Assembly (NCBI GenBank): GCA_037043455.1
Contig: JAWPHD010000093.1
Location: 372,001 to 436,000, forward strand
DNA length: 64,000 nucleotides
Direction: 5' to 3'
From: Cyrtodaria siliqua
Taxonomy: Eukaryota > Mollusca > Bivalvia > Adapedonta > Hiatellidae
Program-made: the position numbers and the translations under genes
Shown: in pieces, positions 33,562 through 44,074 of the stretch
Position numbering within the stretch: position 1 is the first letter of the stretch
How the letters are laid out: each line of letters starts with the position of its first letter
Notes under the pieces: generated by a model
Seen by the model: the letters and a program-made list of their open reading frames with translations, nothing else
Told to the model about the DNA's origin: nothing
Database searches by the model: none

Positions 33562-33925
33562 TGGAGTCGAAGGTGGCCCCTGTATCCATGTAGCAGTGAG
33601 CTCCATACTGAAGTTTATAGTTTTGCCTTACCGTAAATACATGACCTCACTCAGTCACATTACACTGACACCGAGCCGATCAGTCATAGCACTAGTGAAC
33701 CCCATACTGTACGTTATATTGCTGCCACACAGGAATACCACGCCGTAGATATATGAATTCACTCAGTCTCTTTGTTTATGGAGTCGAAGGTGGCCCCTGT
33801 ATCCATGTAGCAGTGAGCTCCATACTGAAGTTTATAGTTTTGCCTCACTGGAATACCACGCCGTATATACATGACCTCACTCAGTCGTATTACTCTGCCA
33901 CCGGACCGACCAGTCATAGCACTAC
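33562..33925 (+). repeat. Duplicated segment, period ~219 bases
   Basis: ggagtcgaaggtggcccctg, then tatccatgtagcagtgagct and ccatactgaagtttatagtt, occurs at 33562 and again at 33780, each followed by acgccgta..atatatga and cactcagtc phrases. Confidence 0.7.
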
Positions 33926-34623
33926 CCTTTATGAAATAATTGAAGGATTCTGGTTTATATTTGGGTCATTTTTTAAAGTCCATTAATTGAATAATTTACT
34001 GTATTTTTTCAACTTTTACGTTTAGTTGCTTTCTTTTACAGTTGTGTCTTTATATGAATTTGAAGTCCATAATATTAAAGTTGTGGTTTTGTGGTCCTTA
34101 ACTTATTTTGAGGAGCATATTATGTGAATACTCTGTGAACCTTTTTATGAAGTCTATGAATACAAGTTTGACCGAATTTTCTTGAAATTTAGGATTTCAA
34201 ATAAAAAAAAATGTTTTGATTGATGTTTAAAACTGGAGCACGAAAATACACGTAGTTTAAATGTTTGATCACCACAAAATATCCGGTCGATTCTCTGTTT
34301 TTCATTTAACACAGTGTTTGAGTGACCGACATAGGAAACACAACAATCATGTATATTAAAGTAGTATTTACTGGTTTTGCTAAGTAGGTTATATTGGACG
34401 TTCTTAATTTTTATTAAGATTATTTTATTTTTATTTTAGAAAGATAAGTATGCAAGCTGAAAGGGAAGCACATTGCTAAAAAACGACACATTGATACATA
34501 CAAGCATACTACTAAACAAGTTCCCTCATTCATCGATTAGGATTACTAACTTGAAACAATGACCATGCAAATCGTGTGATTGGTCGAAGTGCGCCTCGTC
34601 TTGTCATACCCTCAATGGTTTAT
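33926..34623. other. Intronic spacer
   Basis: No exon recognised. Includes the phrase gtggtccttaac.tattttgaggagcata, also seen at 30710-30730, so a further dispersed repeat may be present. Confidence 0.35.
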
Positions 34624-35052
34624 TCTAGTTTTGCTCTGGCTTCTGCCAAGGCATTGAGTACCTTCTTTGTGGCTTTTTAGGCTTTCTAGGCTATTGTTTT
34701 TTTTGTATTTATATATACACGAGCATCTTAGTGTTTTACTTATATTGCCTATTAATGCTGCCTTGTTGGTTAGAGAATAGTTCATGGCGAGGATTTCTTT
34801 ATTTACACTGTCCCGTTTTATTGAGTTGACAGTAGGTTAAGTGTGAGGTTTGGTGCACCCTAGAACCTGGTTTAAACACCCAGCGGCCTTTTTTGCACTG
34901 ACCGTTTCAAAGCCCTATTGTCAACCCTTTTGTGTTTGTGATGTCTTATTTGGCCTTGTATTCATCTTTTATTTTGTTGTTTGTTTCTGTCTGTGTTTGT
35001 GGATGACTGTCGTCCTTGAATGCTGCTTTTCCTGTTCGATTTTTTATATCTA
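34624..35052 (+). mobile_element. Repeat A copy A9 (plus orientation)
   Basis: The full UTR block in plus orientation: tgctctggcttctgccaagg, gcattgagtacc, ctgccttgttggttagag, gtgaggtttggtgcacccta, and cgtccttgaatgctgct at its 3' end. Confidence 0.75.
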
Positions 35053-35998
35053 TATTTTCGTAATGAACGCAATCTATTTGACCTACATTTATTTACTTTT
35101 GGCACAAAGAAATAGACTCACAATACATTTCTATATACCATTCGTTTTTGTTTATATATTGTTTTGTTAATAGTTGTTTCATTGTTTTCACCTGGTTTTT
35201 ATTCTATGTTTGTATATAACTCCGCCTTTTTATTGTTTCAATACTTTATACAATTTTCTAGGGTTTCTTGGCCCACTATCATGAATGTGATTGAAAGGAG
35301 ATAATGAAATAATGTCAAAAGTTAGATTTCATTAAATACTGTGCATAACATACGTGTCTCCCCTAGAAGAGGTTTCGTTTGACAGATTAAAAAAATCACT
35401 ATACAGATGATTATATGAATTATATTTAGCACTTAAATACGAATATCCCTTTATAAACAATAGACCTACCGAATATGTACCACTTTCACGTAATATTTGT
35501 ATGTGTCTTCATTTAGACATATACTTGTTTATAATATCATTAAGAATTCCCCCGCCCACCATCACAACCCATACTCCCTAAGACCATAATACTAATTGAT
35601 TGAAATATATTATTTAATTAGGTCAGTCATTAGATGCACTTTTTAATACTGTTATTTATTGTACATGTTCCTCATCGAGTGAATATATTTGATTATTTTC
35701 TTGTTTTTCTAAATATACAATCTGGAAATATTATATAAACCATGTAATATATGAAAGTATATTTATCATTAGAATTCTAGCATGTAGCTAGTATGATACA
35801 ACTAATGATTCCTTTACCCTTTAACATGTCATTGTTTAGCAGTTTCTGTCTAATGACCATTATAATATTCAATGTAAGATTTAAAAGCACTACTGGCTCT
35901 TACATGGCTGACATTATCTGTCGTCAGACGTGTGTATGTTTATTGAAATCAGAACTGTTATTCATTCCGATCTTTGGAGATCGCTGAGCCCGATATTT
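35053..35998. other. Intronic spacer
   Basis: AT-rich, no feature recognised. Confidence 0.4.
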
Positions 35999-36180
35999 AC
36001 AGATATCGGTGGTACATTCTCAAATACTTTTGGTTTCTTACTTAAATTTTGAATAGGTGCTCCACTACTCCAGCCTTTAAAGGTTCTGAGTATTGTTTAA
36101 TCACCATTAGGAGTCTTTTGACTGTTACCTGTAATACGCAGGCTTCATAACCTCTGCTCCCTGCTAAATTCCATTTTGTT
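35999..36180 (+). repeat. Intron block shared by P1 and P2 (P1 copy)
   Basis: atatcggtggtacattctca, tttcttacttaaatttt, tccactactccagc, gagtattgtttaatcacc and gcaggcttcataacctctgc recur in the same order at 53655-53860. Its position between exons 1 and 2 of both genes indicates a common ancestral intron. Confidence 0.7.
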
Positions 36181-37828
36181 TATTTCGCTCACTGTTTTCT
36201 CGTTTAGGGCAGAAAGTGGAATCACACGCCGCTGGCCAAGGAATGGTCTCAATCAAACTGAGACTGCACTATTTGTTGTATTTATCGTATTCGACGATAT
36301 CCAAATTTCTCCTTTCATACTTTTTTTTATACTAGGCTTTTGTTTCAATTCCAATCATCCACATTGATATCATTGAAATAATACATTTTACGTTGTTGTT
36401 GTTGTTGTTCATTATGCAGTTGTGAGTGATCAAATTTTTTTTATTTTCTATTTAACAACACATTTAAGTTACAGTCACAGTTAATCGGTAAATAAATGAT
36501 CAAGAAATATATTTATACATGGACGTGACTTGCCTGCTAACCTCAACATTTTGCTTAATGCTTCTTTACATTCATATAAAAGAATAGTTCATCTGGTTAA
36601 ATATGTTATTTTATTATTTAGGAAAAGGCCGTAACTAATGATCAAAGAACTTTGTGTCACGACCTATTTGTAAATTGGGCAATAAAATATTGTAAACTAA
36701 TGTAATACAAATCATATATATTTCAGTGAACGTTACCTTTTAGATCTGTTGACGAGGCATTTTTAGATCTTGATCTCTTCTGGATAAAGTTTTTAAATTG
36801 AATAAACTCACATTTTCTTTGTAGGCAAAAAATACAGCGCCATTTCTTATCAACCGGAAGTCCAGTCTGTTTTTAAACAGATTATTTGTTATTTAAAATA
36901 GCCCAATAATGTATGTATTTTTTGTGTATAAATATTTATAATTAACTCTTTATTTAGACAGGAAAGCTAATTTGACAATCAACCAATTGATAATAATTGT
37001 GACCCGAAATAAGAAAAACACAAACACAACATGTCAACAGTAGCTAATGTTTGCAAAATAAATGAATCCGTACATATTTACAATTAAGTAGACTCAAGGG
37101 AACTTAAATCTTTGCTGGTAAGAAACTTGGTTGCAAACATAACAAACATCTTGTGTTTAGCATAATATTATGCTTATAGTTTAAGTTACAGGACATGAAC
37201 ATGTCCATTTTGTTTTAATGGAAAAACTTGGCAGAGCTAATATTGACTCCAGTGACTTCATATAAACACGTTGCTTCTCCACATATATGAATTTTGACAA
37301 AGTAGCTTCAGGAAATAAAGAATATTTAATGCATACAATTATTGCAGTAAAACAAGTTATAATAATAGTAATAATACATGTTCACCATATCTATCAACCT
37401 ATGATAAACCATTTGAGTCAATGTTGACCCCCCAAGGACCTGATACATATCTAGTATCCTCGCTATCCGTGCAACGATATTGCAATAGCCACATAAACAA
37501 AGATACTTCAAACCCATACGTCCAACGAACGAAGCCATTTCTAACGTCATATGCTTTATTTAAACAGATTTATTTCCCTTTCTTTTTTATTAAGATCCAT
37601 GCTACGTGTAACACCTGAGCATTAAAAACAGTAGTGCAAATCGTTAATCGTACATGAGCCGGAGCTTTTCTTTTTGTACCCGAGTGACGTATTTTACCCA
37701 AACAAGTATTACTTTTTGTCATTTAAATGACTCATGCAAACTATAGATATCATTTGGCTCAAAAGTGTGGAATAACATATAGTTTAACATTTCCCTATAT
37801 ATTTCCCTATATATCTCTATATAAAGAA
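36181..37828. other. Intronic spacer
   Basis: A (gtt)n run lies near 36393-36410. No exon or known repeat family was recognised. Confidence 0.4.
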
Positions 37829-38319
37829 GTATAAAAAGATCGGACAGGGAAAGTAGCATTCAAGGAGGACAGTCAACAACAAAACACAGAAACAAACACG
37901 CAAACAGACAAACAAGAAGGCAAAAGCAATAATAAATGAAAACGACATCACAAACACAAAAGGGTTGACAATAGGGCTACCGCCTTGGCACGGTAAGTGT
38001 CAAAGTAGGCCACTGGGGGTTTAAACCGGCTCTAGGGTGCACCAAACCTCACACTTACCCTACTATCATCTCATTAAAACAGGACAGTGTACATAAAGAA
38101 ATCCCCACCATGATCTAATCTCTAACCAACAAGGCAGCATCAATAGGCAATATAAGTAAAACACAAATATGCTCGTGTAAATATAATACAAAAAAACAAT
38201 AGCCTAGAAAGCCACAATGAAGGTACTCAATGACTTGGCAGAAGCCAGAGCAGTAAGAGAATAAACCATTAAGGGCATGACAAGAAAGATCATGGACAAA
38301 CATCAAACGCCAACGTCCC
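37829..38319 (-). mobile_element. Repeat A copy A10
   Basis: A complete, well preserved 3' UTR (ataaaaagatcggacaggg to caaacgccaacgtccca), truncated exactly before the coding region. Close to A1 and A6. Confidence 0.8.
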
Positions 38320-38324
38320 AATAA

Positions 38325-38509
38325 GCTAATAGGATTCCTGAGACAGTTCCATTTCTGACTGAATCGACTTTACGTCTCACAACACAGTTGTTTTGACACT
38401 GCTCTGCATATTTATAAGGACCTCTCTGGACCACTGTTACCACTGTCTGAATTGTCTTTAAAATATTTTTCTTTGTGAAACTTGATGTCTGTTGTTCGAA
38501 ATATCCCAC
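38325..38509 (-). other. Unidentified open segment, possible exon
   Basis: About 62 codons are open on the minus strand with protein-like composition (KKNILKTIQTVVTVV, RGPYKYAEQCQNNC, RRKVDSVRNGTVSGIL). It abuts the truncated end of Repeat A10. Upstream on the same strand a small segment at about 38663-38699 has an acceptor (tttttgtttcag) and a donor-like CAG|GTTTGG. The two could be exons of a decayed minus-strand gene; no family recognised. Confidence 0.25.
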
Positions 38510-39147
38510 AAAAAAACACGGGGTTGAGCAATTTGCCTTTTTTTAATATCCATAGTTTCTAGAGACCCTGTTGGCTATTCCATTTCTCTTTCAAATATAT
38601 CACTACCTAGTATTAGATTCTCAGATCGGAGATCAAAAAACATTCTGGCATATCCAAACCTGTATGAAATCATAAACTTGGCCCATTCTTGTCACCTGAA
38701 ACAAAAACAAAAGGCACATTTTAAGTAAAAAACAAAAACCGAAAAATGCAGTTTGTTTTGTAAGAGCAAGAATGTTGTGATCAACGGGTCGCAAGGGATA
38801 TAACTGTGTAATGAGACCTTCATTTTTACAATCATGATTCTTCATGCAACTGCTAGTATTATACCTTTTGAAAATAAAAAGTGCATTAGCCCAAATATTT
38901 AAATTAGTTTTTCTATATGTGACCTCCTGAAAATCCTGGAATGAGACCATTCCTATCCACAGGGACTAAGTTTGTTGCACAGTGCCAAGTATAAGCACTT
39001 TCGAATAAGCTGAATTCGCATAACATAAATATTGCGTTAGTCTAGCCTATTTTGAACAGAACCCAGAAATGTCAATGTCATATTTATCAACTCGGTTTCT
39101 CATGTCAACGAAACACTTTATGTAAAAGTAGATATATAAATCTAACC

Positions 39148-39176
39148 GGTAAAGTAGCATTCAAGGACGACGGTAT
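39148..39176 (-). mobile_element. Repeat A tail fragment
   Basis: Only aaagtagcattcaaggacga is left. Confidence 0.35.
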
Positions 39177-39423
39177 ATACCTTTATATTAAATCGTGAAC
39201 GTGTAACACTTGGTGTGCGAGTATTCTGAACATACCTTGATATAAACTTTAATGCATACAACCGGTAATAATCCGTCAAGAGTTTTCTATAATATACTTT
39301 TCTAGGTTAAATTGTAGTTGCATTGTGTGTCAGCTTATGTTACTTTCTGTTTGATAATACAAATGATATTACCTGGATGTTTTAAAAATAATAATATAGT
39401 TGATTGTTGTATACTTTCACCAG

Positions 39424-39622
39424 TTCTCTCGGTCAGCGATGAGGGTGAAGATGACATAGACGAGTTGTTGGCACGTTTGCAGGCAGCTTACACAGATAAA
39501 CGTCAAGATATATCACAAGTTAAAGTGCGATGTGAACGCGAGTTCCGTGATTCCAGATGTGTTGACGAATGCGTCAACGCCTACAGACTTGGTCGCCGGG
39601 AGGTGAATTTTGATTGCGATAG
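39424..39622 (+). CDS. P1 exon 2: acidic pro-region and four-cysteine domain
   Basis: The acceptor ...tgtatactttcaccag gives a phase-1 entry. The exon encodes V-L-S-V-S-D, an acidic helix-like segment (EGEDDIDELLARLQAAY), T-D-K-R-Q-D-I, then a basic segment with four cysteines spaced C-x8-C-x3-C-x14-C, including RCVDEC. KR or KVR could be a processing site. The exon may end at AG|GTATGT (39622, phase 2) or run on to DRYV and a TGA at 39630-39632, giving a peptide of about 88 residues with the signal. The C-x3-C spacing suits a helical disulfide hairpin. A secreted host-defence, venom-like or signalling peptide is possible; nothing was matched to a named family. Confidence 0.65.
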
Positions 39623-39632
39623 GTATGTTTGA

Positions 39633-40795
39633 AATTAATTGCAATTGATCGGCACGTTAGCACCATATGTATACTGAGCAAAATAAATTTAGCACTTAAA
39701 AGGCATGTCATTTTCATTGACGTGTTACAAAGCCATGTATGCGCGGGATCAATGATAAAGTGACAAAGCTATGACCAATAATAATGCTACAAAGTCATTG
39801 TAAACAAAGTCGGTGATAAAAATAAAGGAAATATGATGGGAACATACTTTTATAGGTCATCAAAAATCTTTCTCATTTCAATGAAAAGGGAGGTGATTTT
39901 AAAAATTACGAAATTTGGAATGTTTTTGTTTAAGAATAATAATCGTTGGTGAACACATTTTAGCATTTTTTAAACAATGACAGAATGGGCAAGTCTTGTC
40001 AATGCCAAACATTAAATTTGTTGAAAGTAATCAAAGCAATACGTTTGTATAATGAAATAAGTTGTTTTTAATATTTGGGAGGTAATTCTGATACTTCCTT
40101 TAGAAAAAAGTTAAATAGTTTCAATTTTTTGAAAATCACATCCTTCCATAGCATTTCTAATATCTTCAAACAATTATAGCAGTGTTCATATGTTTAATCT
40201 TATGTCACTTAAAAGTGGTGCTAATTTGTTTTGTTCAGTATATATTGCTGTTAGTGCCGATTACGGGAATGGGGAGAGAATACTGAATACTGACGAATCC
40301 GAATCTTACAAATCTTATCGAATATACTTCTTCTTCAGTTTTTCCCATATCATTAAAACATGCTCAAGTCTTACGGACTAAGCAGCTGCAGTTTTCATTG
40401 GAATACACGGTGGTGTTACTGGTAAGCACATTAAAAAGTGCGTAAAACCCAAGTTCAAATTGGCTGAAACCCAACACATTTCTTTTGTAAGTTAGCTCAG
40501 TCATTCTGTAGACGTGCACGCACGTTACTTAATTAATAGCAAATAACACAGTCCATTCTAGACATGATGATTTAATTTTAAAAAAATGAACCGTTTTAGT
40601 TTTTAAGAAAACATTCAATGTGTATCCGATTCAATTGTAATATAGTTATTGGTCTGACTTTAGATGTGTTTAATAACAACTAAATACATATTGTGAGCAA
40701 CTACAAACAACTGAAACTAGAGTTCTTTTAATGCCATGTGTGCCGCCTGTAAAATGTTGCCCTGACTACGAATCTTTATTGTGTTTACTGGTTCT
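39633..40795. other. Spacer downstream of P1 exon 2
   Basis: If P1 has a third exon with a phase-2 acceptor it was not recognised here. AT-rich. Confidence 0.35.
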
Positions 40796-40890
40796 AGTGG
40801 GCTTGAGAGGTTTTGTGACGTACATTATCTCTCATGAAACAGAACCTGCCTTTTTCCCTTCTAGTTTGTGTTCGTTGGTTTCAAGGCGGT
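40796..40890 (+). repeat. Dispersed repeat C (copy 3)
   Basis: gagaggttttgtgacgtaca, ttatctctcatgaaacag, tctagtttgtgttcgttgg match the family in order. Confidence 0.5.
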
Positions 40891-40945
40891 GGTCGTATTG
40901 CCCTTGTGTGTTTGCGATGTCATATACCTCGCCTTTTATTTATCT
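40885..40945 (+). mobile_element. Repeat A fragment, diverged
   Basis: tttcaaggcggtggtcgta, ttgcccttgtgtgtttgcga and tgtcatatacctcgcc match the conserved block with substitutions, directly after repeat C. Confidence 0.45.
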
Positions 40946-41847
40946 CGGTGGTTATTGGTTGTTGGCATGCGTGGGTTTGGTTGAATGCTGCATATTTCGA
41001 GGGATACCTCTTTATTATTGATTACAACTTATTAATTGAAAGTTCTATCTACTGTTATCAGAAGATGTTTTTTCTACTTAAGATCAAACGACGATGAGCA
41101 AGTCATGGATGAAAGAGATTATTGGTGGCCGGGACGCAAGTGAAATAGACCATCAAGACATACCCGTTAAACTACCTACCTGGAAAATAAACAACCGACA
41201 TTTTAAATGAAAATAAGTGTAGATCATTGGATTATGTACATTGTATTTATTACTAAGAAATACATCTAAATACATACCTTTTAGGCCAACACTTCAGTCA
41301 GTGAATATATACGACTATAAGAACACTTTTACTGTGAAACACTCCATGAATATGTTAATAGCTAAGAAAGCGACTTATAACATACGTGAAGGATTTTGAA
41401 ACCCCTATTGCCTAAGTTCATATGTCATATTTTCATTTTCAAAATAATATTTTTAGTAATAATATATTCACAACGCAGCTTATATATATGGCCTTGCATG
41501 TGCTAAAAATATCTTAAACACCATTCAAACAATAACCCAGTATGTTGATACGTGAATACTGGTGCAAACCATTGGGTACCGGTATACGGATATGATAGCT
41601 GTACAAGGAGTGTATATATCATTACATGGGCTTCGTCGTTTTATTTGTTTTGAAACATATATATTTTTTAAACTTTTTCCTGAATGTAAACTATTTCTAA
41701 TTCCATTAAAATCGACTATTGTATAAACATAGCAATTGTTTTATTTGTTTATGTGTTGCATGCTACAGACTGATATGTTTAAGATATTTGTATACATACT
41801 AGTATTTACAATGTCTTAGTAGTATGTCTTTACGTTGACCTTTATGT
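40946..41847. other. Spacer, no gene seen
   Basis: AT-rich, no feature recognised. Confidence 0.4.
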
Positions 41848-42529
41848 ACCCTGTCTCGTTTCATTGGGATGACAATAGGGTAAGAATGAGGTTTGGTGCA
41901 CTCTAGAAAAAATTTAAACCTCCCGACTCCTTTTTGCCACTGACCATGCCAAGACTATTGTCAACCCTTTTGTGTTTGTGATATCATAACTCGCCTTGCA
42001 TTCATCTTTTTAACTGATGTTTGTTTCGGTACGTGTTTGTGGTTGACTGTGCTCCTAGCCTCGGTCACCCGGCCCGCTTCTGATTTCTTCGTTACGCTAT
42101 GCTTCACGGATCCAGAACCAGGGCCTGGGGAAAATAGGACGTTTAAAATCGCCCTCTCGTTTTGGGCGATTTTGGAGAGATTTTGAGAGATTCAACGAGA
42201 TTTTCAAAATGCATATTTTTAAGTTAATTTAATAATAATTTCTAATTGTTAACTTATGAGAAGCAACAAGTGACGTTAAAAAGTTTAACTGATGCATCAA
42301 CAATTGACGTTGTACGTTTATTTAAAACATGACGTCACGCAAACGTCAACTTTATGCACGTGAAAAAAACGCGCGAATAAATTGGACTAATCGCTAGTGG
42401 GCGCTTTAATTGGTCTAATCTGCCCAGACCGATATCTGCAAGTAAGACATATGCATGATACGGTCTAGCTGGCCGAGACTAACTGTGGTCCTTGAATGCT
42501 ACAGTTTCTGTTCGACGTTTATATCTATT
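41848..42529 (+). mobile_element. Repeat A copy A11, split by a MITE
   Basis: The first part (ctgtctcgtttcattggga to gtgtttgtggttgactgtg) and the last part (actgtggtccttgaatgcta) are contiguous in other copies, but here they are separated by 428 bases of inserted DNA. Confidence 0.7.
42052..42479. mobile_element. MITE nested in Repeat A11, 8-base target duplication
   Basis: The flanks tgactgtg (42044-42051) and taactgtg (42480-42487) are a 7-of-8 duplication of the Repeat A sequence, and rejoining them restores the family order. The ends share an inverted [CT]CTCGG[TC]CA core (tagcctcggtcacccgg and ctggccgagac). The 8-base duplication suits hAT-type elements. No gene inside. Confidence 0.7.
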
Positions 42530-42692
42530 TGTGTTATACGTCGTATACAACTGCATGCACCTACTAATTTATTAGAAAATTAGCCGTCAGTATAATGCGT
42601 AAAGTCACAACAACGATGTGAAAATGCATTTAAAGTCACTATCCCACAATCAGCAGATACTTTTTACAACATATGTACACCGTTTGTAAACC

Positions 42693-42868
42693 TACTGACG
42701 ACAAGGCATATACATAACTTACATAGTTTGAGAATCCAAACTCTTTAGACAAAATATAAATTTAAATGGTTTTAACACCATACTGATGACGAGGCATATA
42801 AATAACTTACATAGTTTGAGAATTCGAACTCTTTAAACAAAATATAAACGGTCTTAACACCAAAACAT
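42693..42868 (+). repeat. Tandem duplication, period ~89 bases
   Basis: gaggcatataaataacttac, atagtttgagaatt and aactcttta.acaaaatataaa occur twice in succession. Confidence 0.8.
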
Positions 42869-43679
42869 TAGCGTCGAATTAGAGGTCACCAACTCATAAT
42901 TCATTTTATGCATATTCAGTCACGGATATCTTAAGAACCGTCAATAAACATATACTTTTAATCGGCACATATGCCGTTAGTTTCTTTAAGAGTAAATTAG
43001 AGTGCAATGTTCAAAATGTGTTGACTGTCATACGACTCCTGGCGTTTGTTATACATATTACCATTAGTACGTCAAAGAAACATCAATACGAATTATTCTA
43101 CAATCATATACATTTGTAAATTGTGCAGTATGCAAATACTAACACTTTAAACAAAAGCAATAAAAAAGATAAGTTGCGTATATTACCCGTTGAATGAGGC
43201 TAAGCCTGCATTTATAAGAAAGGTTAACTAAGCCAACCAGTTCTAATACATTGTATGATATAGAAAGAAAATATCCAAACAACGTAGTTCTAAACAATAT
43301 TTTTGATTACTTGATTGGGCGTTTAGAACAACCATATCAGACGCTGGTTCAGAACAGAATTTATAATAAGAATACGCCCTAAATGACGAAACACTTATTA
43401 ATAGATAATACTCAATCTGATTCGCTGAAATACTTAAAATTCTTGATAAACAGGTACCTGGTTGATCTAACATGTGAGGTTCACCTTTTTTTAAATGATA
43501 CTATATCTGAGTGACGCATCAATCAGATGCAAATCATCTGACTGACTGAACATTGCATGTAAATCTATGAAACATGTTTACATACCGTCTTGATTCATAC
43601 ACTCTTGATCTGCATGCTCTAAATTGCTTGCCAATTTATGGCAATGTATCCAAATTAAATGGTTGACATGAAGCGATTA
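42869..43679. other. Spacer, no gene seen
   Basis: A minus-strand open stretch at 43243-43473 contains several cysteines but has no signal peptide or family resemblance, so it is not called. Confidence 0.35.
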
Positions 43680-43990
43680 ACGTAAAGGGTGGCGAAGTCT
43701 AGACCGATTTGGAAAGGTCAGTAGGCACTATGGACCACTTCATAGCTCAGTTCGACTTTATGTGTACGCAACCTCGATTTTGTCGCTTCAGAGCCCAAAT
43801 TGATAAGACGATGTAATTAAAAATACACCTATTCAAAAGGAAATATGTATCATTGATGTCATCATCCACTGAAGTTAACAAACAGAAGCTTAAAGTAAAG
43901 AAATATAAAATTAATAATTACAAACACCCCATGATGTATCAAACATCGTACTTAGCAACCACAACAGTTGCAGAAAAAGAGAAAAAACAA
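43680..43990 (-). mobile_element. Repeat A, divergent subfamily (copy A12)
   Basis: accgatttggaaaggtcagt, ttgtcgcttcagagcccaaa, gataagacgatgta and the later catgatgtatc match the subfamily at 30318-30680. Confidence 0.5.
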
Positions 43991-44074
43991 GCTATGTTAG
44001 GACAAAAAACCTGAAAGATGAAACCTCGTGCATCCATATTTCTATAACATTAGCCGGAGACTTCATTTCAGTCT

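Larger units (their letters stand above)
30962..39423 (+). other. P1 intron 1 (8.46 kb), inflated by mobile elements
   Basis: It is bounded by GTAAGAG and ...ctttcaccag. It contains a mariner fragment, a foldback MITE, Repeat A copies at 34624 and 37829, and the block at 35999-36180 homologous to the P2 intron. The P2 intron is only 3.6 kb; most of the difference is mobile DNA. Confidence 0.55.

Noticed and set aside
40731..41097. Cys-rich frame (PCVPPVKCCPDY start) as P1 exon 3
   Set aside because: It runs into repeats C and A and lacks a clear phase-2 acceptor.
43243..43473. Cys-containing minus-strand frame as a further P-family exon
   Set aside because: No phase-1 acceptor, no acidic segment, and the cysteines do not show the C-x3-C spacing.
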